Both the position numbers and the translations under genes were made by a program. This document shows positions 1 to 5,317 of a stretch of DNA of 5,990 nucleotides, piece after piece. Within the stretch, counting starts at the first letter, position 1. Every line of letters starts with the position of its first letter. The DNA is from Hyphomicrobiaceae bacterium. GTDB lineage: Bacteria > Pseudomonadota > Alphaproteobacteria > Rhizobiales > Hyphomicrobiaceae. Location: positions 1 through 5,990 of the forward strand of contig JABSQE010000183.1 of assembly GCA_013214245.1 (NCBI GenBank). The letters are read 5' to 3'. Under the pieces are notes generated by a model that saw only the letters and a list, made by a program, of their open reading frames with translations, made no database searches and had not been told where the DNA came from.

Positions 1-601
1 GAGCTGTATCACAATAGGCCTCATCTAAAACTAGTGTTGTATTACCCGGCAAATGTTTGATAAGAAATTCGATTTCTGAAGCTGGCCACCATGTCCCCAT
101 AGGATTGTCAGGGTTGCTAAGATAAAGCATTTTAGCTTCTAACTTCTTAGCTTTCTCAAGCAGGGTATAAATATCTTCATGGTTTCCTTTGTATGGAACT
201 TTAATGCATCGACCACCACAAGCAGCTACATGAAAGTTGAACGTAGGATAAGCACCCTGAGATGTTACCACAATTTCGTCCGAGTCAACTAATAAGCGAT
301 TAATTAAGCCTAAACCACCATCGATTCCCTCTGTTATAACGACGTTTTCTGAGCTAACACCGTGAAATTCAGCGATAACGTGCCTAAGGTCATAGTTTTC
401 AGGATCGCAATATTTCCATATTTCTGTTGCATTTTCTTTAATTGCAGAAATCACTTTGGGTGACGGACCGAATACACTTTCATTGGCTCCTAATCGTGCC
501 TTGAATAATATGCCAGATTGCCGCTCTTGCGCCTCTGGTCCGATGAATGGAGCCGTTACATTAAGATTTCGGATAGTGTTTGTGTAACGTTGGTATGACA
601 T
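1..601 (-). CDS. PLP-dependent aminotransferase, HisC-like (partial, C-terminus off the left edge)
   Basis: The minus-strand frame opens at ATG 601-599 and stays open for 200 codons to the window edge. It encodes the N-terminal half of a fold-type I, class I/II aminotransferase resembling histidinol-phosphate aminotransferases, which use cytosolic pyridoxal phosphate to move amino groups. Visible landmarks, in order, are LGANESVFGPSPKVI (residues 37-51), which resembles the substrate-arm motif of HisC-like enzymes; GIDGGLGLINRL (92-103); GAYPTF (116-121); SNPDNPMGT (162-170), with Asn166 expected to contact the cofactor ring oxygen; and LDEAY (192-196), with Asp193 expected to pair with the pyridine nitrogen and Tyr196 nearby. 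The Schiff-base lysine should lie just beyond the edge. The ribosome binding site is weak (AGAG-like). It follows the DUF1489 gene on the same strand by 62 bp, so co-transcription is possible. The family assignment is firm; whether the substrate is histidinol phosphate or another amino acid cannot be told, so no symbol is given. Confidence 0.9.
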   Translation of the reverse strand, partial: MSYQRYTNTIRNLNVTAPFIGPEAQERQSGILFKARLGANESVFGPSPKVISAIKENATEIWKYCDPENYDLRHVIAEFHGVSSENVVITEGIDGGLGLINRLLVDSDEIVVTSQGAYPTFNFHVAACGGRCIKVPYKGNHEDIYTLLEKAKKLEAKMLYLSNPDNPMGTWWPASEIEFLIKHLPGNTTLVLDEAYCDTA

Positions 602-663
602 GCCTAACTCTATAAGTTAATAGCGTTTATGAAGTAAAACAACAACTTCAAGCAACTTGCGCC

Positions 664-1152
664 CTATAATAAACAAAGCTCGATTAGTTCGCGTCGCATT
701 TTGTGTGGCATGTCTTCCAAAACATTATTTGACATACGATTCATATCTAGAGGTGCATCACAAAGATCAAGATATCGCCAGCCCTGAAATGCTCGACGTG
801 GCGTTGGATGTACCACTATCAACTCCGGATTTAGTATTATTAGACAATTGTGAGCACCATCTTCTCTCTGACCATCCTCAAATCCTGTAATCAGTTGTCT
901 GACTTGTATTGCACCACGAATAATCCAGTATATTGAACCACCATTTAGCAACTCGGTCCTACGTTTTGGGACTTTACGTGTGGCATGATATAGCAAGGGT
1001 CGAAGGTTCTGTTTTCTTCTGAGTTTTAAGCATTGCGTTTGCCAAATGCCTAAGTCCTCAATGGAATCCATACCAACACAAAGTTTTAAAATATTGACAC
1101 TTCCGCTAACTGCTCCTTGTTCGATTGAAGTACCTACCACATCTCCAGCCAT
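664..1152 (-). CDS. DUF1489 family protein
   Basis: This is a complete 162-residue protein. The core is recognisable as DUF1489, a family of about 140 residues found mainly in Alphaproteobacteria and without an established function. Conserved blocks are LKLCVGMDSIEDL (residues 22-34), LLNGGSIYWIIRGAIQVRQ (68-86) and LNPELIVVHPTPRRAFQGWR (107-126). No signal peptide or membrane segment is apparent, so it is probably cytosolic. The start at 1152 is supported by GGAG nine bases upstream. About 18 residues precede the first conserved block, slightly more than I expect for the family, but no usable in-frame start codon lies between the chosen Met and Met28, which already sits inside the conserved motif. 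The aminotransferase gene follows 62 bp downstream on the same strand. A short coding-like tail ends 25 bp upstream (1178-1264), so this gene may once have been internal to a longer operon. The reading frame appears intact and is probably under selection. Confidence 0.88.
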   Translation of the reverse strand: MAGDVVGTSIEQGAVSGSVNILKLCVGMDSIEDLGIWQTQCLKLRRKQNLRPLLYHATRKVPKRRTELLNGGSIYWIIRGAIQVRQLITGFEDGQREDGAHNCLIILNPELIVVHPTPRRAFQGWRYLDLCDAPLDMNRMSNNVLEDMPHKMRRELIELCLL

Positions 1153-1177
1153 TTATCTAATCTCCATAAATCTAAAG

Positions 1178-1264
1178 TCATAAAGTAGCTAGCCACCGCT
1201 TGATTGGAGTAGCAGCGTATCTTCCATCCTTAGAACCTCTCAATCTGTCAACTGTTTGCTCTTT
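1178..1264 (-). pseudogene. possible C-terminal remnant of a lost gene
   Basis: A 28-codon open tail on the minus strand ends in TGA (1180-1178) and reads ...DGRYAATPIKRWLATL. Its base composition is richer in G and C than the surrounding spacer and its residue mix (Arg, Lys, Gly, Asp, Trp) looks protein-like, unlike the Asn/Ile/Leu/Phe-rich reading of AT-rich spacer. It has no start codon of its own: the frame is closed by TAA at 1267-1265. A different frame stays open immediately upstream (to about 1345) and ends around 1247, close to where this one becomes readable, which is what a frameshifted relic would look like. I do not recognise the parent family. It lies 25 bp before the DUF1489 start on the same strand, as an upstream operon member would. 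Chance is a real alternative because the stretch is short. Confidence 0.28.
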
Positions 1265-1613
1265 TTAAGCACGCAGCAAGAAACTGTTATGACTAAGTCA
1301 TCACTTTCAAAAACTGTACAATAACAGTATAATATCAAAATGCATAACTAATAGCCCCAACTTAATTTGCTGCTTAATAAGTGTATGCTAAATGTAAATT
1401 CAAATCAACTTTTAGCAACTAATGCTGTAGTTGAAGATCTAGTTTTAACTACTGGATAGCTATATATCCTGTTGCTACCCAACAAAAATCAGTGTCATAA
1501 AATAAGCTTTGTAAAGCGTCTAGACGATCTACAACCATCTTGCATGCCATGATATACATTCACCAATTAATCTCAGCAAGGAACAATTGTTATTGTATAT
1601 AAAATAGCATTTC

Positions 1614-1720
1614 TATATTGCTCTATCGGCACAACAAAGACTTTAGCGAACTAAGTGTTTAACTCAGTTATAAGCAGTAATTAGATGCAAAGCGCAAAGT
1701 TAGAGCTAACTGCTTTTTTT
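1614..1720 (+). ncRNA. candidate small RNA ending in an intrinsic terminator
   Basis: Two successive hairpins are followed by seven Ts on the plus strand. The first pairs AACTAAGT (1649-1656) with ACTCAGTT (1662-1669) around a five-base loop, with one A-C mismatch. The second pairs AGCAGT (1673-1678) plus TAG (1682-1684) with CTAACTGCT (1706-1714), leaving a three-base bulge, and runs directly into the T-tract at 1714-1720. A weak promoter-like pair, TTGTAT (1593-1598) and TATATT (1614-1619) with 15-base spacing, would start a transcript of about 95 bases near 1626. No plus-strand gene lies upstream to need this terminator, which is the main reason to suspect a free-standing RNA. No known RNA family was recognised, and a terminator left behind by a lost gene is equally possible. 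Confidence 0.25.
1673..1720 (+). terminator. candidate Rho-independent terminator
   Basis: A nine-pair bulged stem, AGCAGT(aat)TAG with CTAACTGCT, is followed immediately by T7 (1714-1720). An alternative inner stem, AGTTA (1698-1702) with TAACT (1707-1711) around GAGC, is also possible. The T-tract fits plus-strand termination only. No intact plus-strand gene precedes it in this window. Confidence 0.4.
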
Positions 1721-2242
1721 GTTTTATCCGGATATTCATATGAAAATATATAAATTACTTACTATTAACCTTGTGGCGAGAAGTAAACGCTGCGGATACT
1801 TTCGCACTCATTGAACATCTGTTGGAGTATTAGAAGTTGTTGTTATGAATCGCTGTTTTCAGCTGACTTTCTAACTTAATAGAGAACAAAATAGATATGC
1901 CAGAAAGCGTTGTTAAAATAGAATGTAGGTGATATTCTTTTGATATAAATTAGGCTCAAACAATATGTCAAAAAGTGCTTATATTACCGGAAAGCAATAA
2001 CATTCAGATTGTTTGATTAAAAATTTACAATAGCTAATTTAAAACAATAAAAGTTTGCAGCTATTTTTTGAAAACACTGTTTTCACAATACCTTTGCGTA
2101 CCGCCCTTAAAATACATGCCGAACTAAAGATGTTAAAAACTTGAATAGGGTTGTTTTATCAAAAAATAATAACTTTGTAGTTTGAAAAATAGTTTTAACT
2201 AAAACTTTGTTTAGATTTTTTGATTATAAAACATTATTTATA

Positions 2243-2250
2243 AGGAAGGA
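2243..2250 (+). promoter_or_regulatory. ribosome binding site of the TadG-like gene
   Basis: AGGAAGGA is a strong purine-rich Shine-Dalgarno match, but it ends 12 bases before the ATG at 2263, longer than usual. No closer start codon exists in the frame, so this site still supports that start. Confidence 0.6.
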
Positions 2251-2262
2251 ATAAAACAAACT

Positions 2263-3516
2263 ATGCGATCAGCTTTAATTAGATTCATTGTAAATTTTAG
2301 ATCTAATAATATTGGATCTATTTCCATGATATTTGCAGGTTCACTTTTTTTATTGATTGGAGGAGCTGGAGTGGCAATCGACTCCTTACGGTGGCAGATG
2401 GCCATTTACAGAACACAGACTGCGATGGACACAGCTGTGCTCGCAGCTGGCCGAGTTCTGCAATTGCCTGAAACCACGGCTGAGACTGTTATTGAAACTG
2501 CGCAGACGTACTACAGAGAAAATCAGACCGCAAATTTGGTATCGGACGTTGTAAACTTTAGTCTTATCGAAGATAGCTCAATGGTGATGGGTAATACTCA
2601 GGGTTCGAAGATAAATACAGCCTTTCTAAATATCATGGGTTTCGACACACTACCTGTAAATGTAAGAAGCACAGCTGCACTTGATACTAGACAAACCGAA
2701 ATATCCATGATGTTGGATGTAACGGGATCGATGGGAGAAGATAACAAATTAGAAAATCTTCAGATAGCCTCCAAAACTCTGATCGATACTGTATTAACCG
2801 ACGGTCTTATACAGAACCAATCGCGCATTGCAATCATTCCTTTTTCTACTTTTGTGAATATTGGCCGAGAATATTTTCAAGCTGCGACAGGTACGCCACC
2901 CTTTGGGGTCGGCAATCAATATTCTTGTGTTGCTGAGCGTGATAATGAAAATAGGTATACCGATGAGCCTCCCGATATTGGTAATTACTTTACTCATATA
3001 GACAATTACTATCCCTATGATCCATCACGCGTATGCCCGACATCAAGCCCGATTATGCCATTGAGTAATAATAAAGCAGAACTTAAAAAACGGATTGATA
3101 ATTTTACCACTGTTAGGAGTTCCACCGCTGGGCACATTGGAACAGCTTGGTCTTGGTATGTACTATCTCCTAAATGGAGAGATTTTTGGTTGGATGGCCA
3201 TAAACCAGCCTCTTCCGGAGAAGAAGTTCGTAAAATTGCAATCTTAATGACAGATGGTGATTACAATGCTCAATACTCAGGTGAACGTTCCACTGTTCAA
3301 GCTGAAGAATTGTGTCGCAATATGAAGAATGAGAACATTACCATCTACACCATAGCCTTTGACGTTTCCTCTACTAGTACAGCAGGCGAGACTATGCAAA
3401 ATTGTGCAACGACTCCAACGTCAAATTACTACTATAATGCATCGGATGGCGCTGCTCTCAAAGCAGCGTACAAGGACATAGCAAGACAAATTTTTTCACT
3501 CCGTTTAGTTGAATAA
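2263..3516 (+). CDS. TadG-like pilus-assembly protein with vWA domain
   Basis: This is a complete 417-residue protein of the TadE/TadG-like group. Residues 16-64 match the family's N-terminal segment: a short basic cytoplasmic tail, a hydrophobic helix (about 21-39) and a following helix, AMDTAVLAAGR (54-64), typical of pilin-like TadG anchors. A von Willebrand A domain follows. Its metal-ion site is visible as DVTGS (Asp152, Thr154, Ser156), an acceptable DxTxS variant, Thr294 in HIGTAWSW, and Asp331 in MTDGDYN (329-335). Cysteines 222, 258, 351 and 381 could form disulfides outside the membrane. The C-terminal end, AAYKDIARQIFSLRLVE, resembles the usual TadG ending. The bulk of the protein should face the periplasm, anchored by the N-terminal helix. 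In the family, TadG works with TadE/F and the Flp pilus secretion machinery in surface attachment. No such partners are in this window, and spacers of 1.1 kb and 0.4 kb isolate it. The frame is intact, so the gene is probably functional; a role outside pili is possible. Confidence 0.87.
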   Translation: MRSALIRFIVNFRSNNIGSISMIFAGSLFLLIGGAGVAIDSLRWQMAIYRTQTAMDTAVLAAGRVLQLPETTAETVIETAQTYYRENQTANLVSDVVNFSLIEDSSMVMGNTQGSKINTAFLNIMGFDTLPVNVRSTAALDTRQTEISMMLDVTGSMGEDNKLENLQIASKTLIDTVLTDGLIQNQSRIAIIPFSTFVNIGREYFQAATGTPPFGVGNQYSCVAERDNENRYTDEPPDIGNYFTHIDNYYPYDPSRVCPTSSPIMPLSNNKAELKKRIDNFTTVRSSTAGHIGTAWSWYVLSPKWRDFWLDGHKPASSGEEVRKIAILMTDGDYNAQYSGERSTVQAEELCRNMKNENITIYTIAFDVSSTSTAGETMQNCATTPTSNYYYNASDGAALKAAYKDIARQIFSLRLVE

Positions 3517-3557
3517 AGCGTGATATCCATTAAAAATCGTATGGCTTTATTATTTTT
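3512..3557 (+). terminator. candidate terminator of the TadG-like gene
   Basis: AATAAAGC (3512-3519), which contains the TAA stop codon, pairs perfectly over eight bases with GCTTTATT (3544-3551) across a 24-base loop, and the second arm is followed by ATTTTT (3552-3557). The stem is AT-rich and the loop large, so it is weak, but its position and polarity suit the gene it follows. Confidence 0.38.
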
Positions 3558-3902
3558 AGCTACAAACTACAGTGTGCATGGTGCCGCGACTGAATTTTCG
3601 ATGCAAGCCTAGCAAGCCCCTTAGAATACTCTGAAAAGCATCCAAAATTTAACTTTTGCCCACTCCTAAAATCTGAGTTTAATGCAGCATAATTAATTAG
3701 AATATATAATGAAATGTTGACTTTTTAAGCAAGCAAGTTACCTTGTAATACTCATATTAAAAGAAACTTAGGTTATGAGAAATTTATATGGATCAGTGTT
3801 ACACACCTAGCAAGTGTTAGTTTAGACTTTACGACTAGCTAGCCAGTATAGCAACGGAAATTATTGACCCTCTAGGGTGCCAACTAACTTTAAGGAACTT
3901 AC
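3517..3902. other. spacer between the TadG-like gene and rplU
   Basis: The stretch has no intact frame. It holds the terminator candidate at its left end and the rplU promoter candidate and leader at its right end. The region 3560-3660 has a patch of mixed composition that may be a decayed gene, but nothing recognisable can be read from it. Confidence 0.55.
3823..3852 (+). promoter_or_regulatory. candidate promoter of rplU-rpmA
   Basis: TAGACT (3823-3828) matches four of six bases of the -35 consensus, and TATAGC (3847-3852) four of six of the -10, with an 18-base spacer. Transcription would start near 3859 and leave a leader of about 44 bases containing a small ACCC/GGGT hairpin (3867-3878) ahead of the AAGGAA ribosome site. 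This is a pattern match only. Confidence 0.3.
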
Positions 3903-4214
3903 ATGTACGCCGTATTTAAAACCGGAGGTAAACAGTATCGTGTTACGACCAATGATACAATTGATATTGAACGTCTGCAAAGTGAGGTTGGTTCTGCAGT
4001 TGAGTTCTCAGACGTTTTGATGGTAGGCAGTGGATATGAAATAGTGCTGGGTTCTCCCTTCATTAAGGGTGCTAAAGTGCTTGCTAAGGTTGTTAACCAG
4101 ACACGTGGCCCTAAACTGATAGCCTTTAAAAAACGCCGCAGAAAAGATTCTAAGCGTAAAAAAGGTCATCGACAGTACCTTACTAAAATTCAAATTATGG
4201 AAATTAGAACTTAG
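3903..4214 (+). CDS. rplU: 50S ribosomal protein L21 (bL21)
   Basis: A complete 103-residue protein, the normal length for bL21, a component of the large ribosomal subunit that binds 23S rRNA. The opening MYAVFKTGGKQYRV (residues 1-14) is the family signature, and the basic stretch FKKRRRKDSKRKKGHRQ (75-91) is the conserved rRNA-contacting region, ending with the typical YLTKIQIMEI. The start is fixed by AAGGAA five bases upstream (3892-3897) and by agreement with the family N-terminus. It is the first gene of the rplU-rpmA pair conserved across bacteria and probably shares a transcript with rpmA, although 141 bp separate them. No key residue appears missing. Confidence 0.98.
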   Translation: MYAVFKTGGKQYRVTTNDTIDIERLQSEVGSAVEFSDVLMVGSGYEIVLGSPFIKGAKVLAKVVNQTRGPKLIAFKKRRRKDSKRKKGHRQYLTKIQIMEIRT

Positions 4215-4342
4215 TATCATACGTAACAGTTAAAATTGAACTTTTTTTGGGCATTATTATTGTTTAGCAACCATTGTTTGTTTTCGAAGAACAAGTTACT
4301 GTTGAACAGTGTCGATAACCCGACTTCTACACATGCCTATTT

Positions 4343-4347
4343 AAGGA
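4343..4347 (+). promoter_or_regulatory. ribosome binding site that sets the rpmA start
   Basis: AAGGA lies eight bases before the ATG at 4356. It decides between this start and an in-frame ATG at 4236, which would add 40 unrelated residues and has no ribosome site. Confidence 0.8.
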
Positions 4348-4355
4348 TTAACATT

Positions 4356-4628
4356 ATGGCACACAAAAAAGCAGGTGGTTCATCACGCAATGGACGTGAC
4401 TCAGAATCAAAGAGACTAGGAATAAAAAAGTTTGGAGGCGAACATGTTATTAGTGGCAACATAATATGCAGGCAGCGCGGAACCAAATTCCATCCGGGTG
4501 ATAACGTAGGCATAGGTAAGGATCACACTATATTTTCTAAGATCCAAGGACATGTTAAGTTTTCTACCAAGCGTGATGGGCGCACATTCATATCTGTGAA
4601 CCCTGTTAATATTACTGCCACTAACTAA
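4356..4628 (+). CDS. rpmA: 50S ribosomal protein L27 (bL27)
   Basis: A complete 90-residue bL27, whose N-terminal tail reaches the peptidyl transferase centre of the 50S subunit. The opening MAHKKAGGSSRNGRDSESKR (residues 1-20) and RQRGTKFHPGDNVGIGKDHT (39-58) are diagnostic. The frame is open upstream to an ATG at 4236, but that start would add 40 hydrophobic, Asn/Ser/Leu-rich residues with no resemblance to L27. The ATG at 4356 restores the family N-terminus and has AAGGA at good spacing. There is no Firmicutes-type cleavable N-terminal extension, as expected for a proteobacterium. The usual followers of rpmA in relatives, such as obg, are not found in the 690 bp downstream. Confidence 0.98.
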   Translation: MAHKKAGGSSRNGRDSESKRLGIKKFGGEHVISGNIICRQRGTKFHPGDNVGIGKDHTIFSKIQGHVKFSTKRDGRTFISVNPVNITATN

Positions 4629-4675
4629 AGTCTAAAGTTTTTTCACTTCCCATAAGTCAAGGCTACATTATTTAG

Positions 4676-4724
4676 GCGTGATTAAGTCATATAACTCGAG
4701 CTTATAAAGCTCTATCTATCACGC
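4676..4724. other. nested two-stem hairpin element
   Basis: GCGTGAT (4676-4682) pairs perfectly with ATCACGC (4718-4724). Inside lies a second perfect stem, GAGCTT (4698-4703) with AAGCTC (4707-4712). No T-tract follows on either strand, so it is not a standard intrinsic terminator. It sits 48 bp after the rpmA stop and may lie in the 3' untranslated region of that message, where it could protect the 3' end. Confidence 0.35.
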
Positions 4725-4994
4725 TCTATTGAGATGCAGGGATATCTTGAGCTAATTAAATTGATATACTAGAATTTCTTATCCATTCCATTGTTAGAAG
4801 CTACAATTTTCATGTAAATAGTTGAAGAAATTAATTTCCTTCTAGAGAAATGCTTTGAATTACCGAGAGGTCTGTACTTGTTCACATACCTCAACATTTA
4901 TAATCAGTGTAATATGAGAAAATGAGAAATTTTTTTCAATTATGACTATAATATGACGTGTCTTGGAATGGCTCTCTTAGCAGCTGATTATGTC

Positions 4995-5075
4995 AAAAAC
5001 CACCGAGTTAGGTTAAACAAACGTCTTACTTTAAGACTGTAATTTATCAAAGATAACCGGTGGTCTAGATTTTTT
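4995..5075. terminator. candidate bidirectional terminator between rpmA and nuoF
   Basis: ACCACCG-A-GTTA (4999-5010) pairs with TAACCGGTGGT (5054-5064) over eleven pairs with one bulged A at 5006. The enclosed region carries a second perfect hairpin, GTCTTA (5023-5028) with TAAGAC (5032-5037 or one base off). On the minus strand the outer stem is followed at once by a T-run (complement of 4995-4999), which suits nuoF transcripts arriving from the right. On the plus strand T6 (5070-5075) follows after five bases, which suits rpmA. The placement between convergent genes fits. The large branched loop is unusual for a terminator, and a structured small RNA is the alternative. Confidence 0.42.
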
Positions 5076-5317
5076 GGTTCAGACTAATCATTTATGCCAG
5101 TTAAAGGTTTATATGCTTGACATTCCGTTGGTGTCTAAAATTTAGGATAATTTTAACGGGGCTTTAAAGCTGCACCCACAAAGTAGGTGTCATTTTAAAA
5201 TACTGCTTAAGATCAGGATCAAGCGTAATTTTCTTTTTCAAATTACCATATAACTAAAATCATAAATATTCTCTGAATTATAATTCTTAACTACTTATAA
5301 ACGCCGAGTAATCTTAG

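Larger units (their letters stand above)
1153..2262. other. gene-poor spacer, about 1.1 kb
   Basis: No frame on either strand gives a convincing intact protein. The DUF1489-proximal end holds the possible remnant at 1178-1264, and 1614-1720 holds the small-RNA or terminator candidate. Several short dyads are present: a GTAGTT/AACTAC stem at 1427-1452, the 10-bp palindrome CGTCTAGACG at 1517-1526, and AACAATTGTT at 1582-1591. A brief rise in GC near 1770-1805 may mark another decayed gene, but no readable homology remains. The last 250 bases before the TadG-like gene are very AT-rich and should contain its promoter; TTGAAA (2182-2187) resembles a -35 box, but I found no well-spaced -10 partner. 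Confidence 0.6.
4629..5317. other. gene-free spacer between convergent rpmA and nuoF
   Basis: No convincing protein frame is found on either strand. The content is structural: a nested hairpin at 4676-4724, an AT-rich 12-bp palindrome GAAATTAATTTC at 4827-4838, a TATAAT-like box at 4947-4952 without a good -35, a branched hairpin with T-tracts on both sides at 4995-5075, and a perfect 12-bp AT palindrome GAATTATAATTC at 5275-5286, about 30 bp past the nuoF stop. I looked for the N-terminus of NuoG downstream of nuoF and for Obg downstream of rpmA and saw neither. Confidence 0.6.

Noticed and set aside
657..890. Plus-strand open frame of 77 codons
   Set aside because: It lies antisense to the DUF1489 gene, whose protein has clear family blocks; the plus-strand translation has no recognisable features or ribosome site.
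1246..1251. Perfect minus-strand TTGACA as the -35 of the DUF1489 gene
   Set aside because: No -10-like hexamer occurs at 15-19 bases, and the site overlaps the possible coding remnant.
1740..1814. A 24-codon small gene beginning MKIYKLL
   Set aside because: No ribosome site, no recognisable family, and short open frames are expected by chance in this spacer.
3717..3752. TTGACT followed by TAATAC as a promoter for rplU
   Set aside because: The spacer between the two boxes is 23 bases, too long for a housekeeping promoter; the pair at 3823-3852 is better spaced.
4236..4355. A 40-residue N-terminal extension of L27 starting at ATG 4236
   Set aside because: No ribosome site, no similarity to L27, and a well-placed AAGGA precedes the family-matching ATG at 4356. 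The hydrophobic start is a chance product of T-rich spacer.
4623..4643. AACT/AGTT stem and T6 right after rpmA as its terminator
   Set aside because: The stem has only four AT-rich pairs with a nine-base loop and would be unstable; the element at 4995-5075 is a better candidate.
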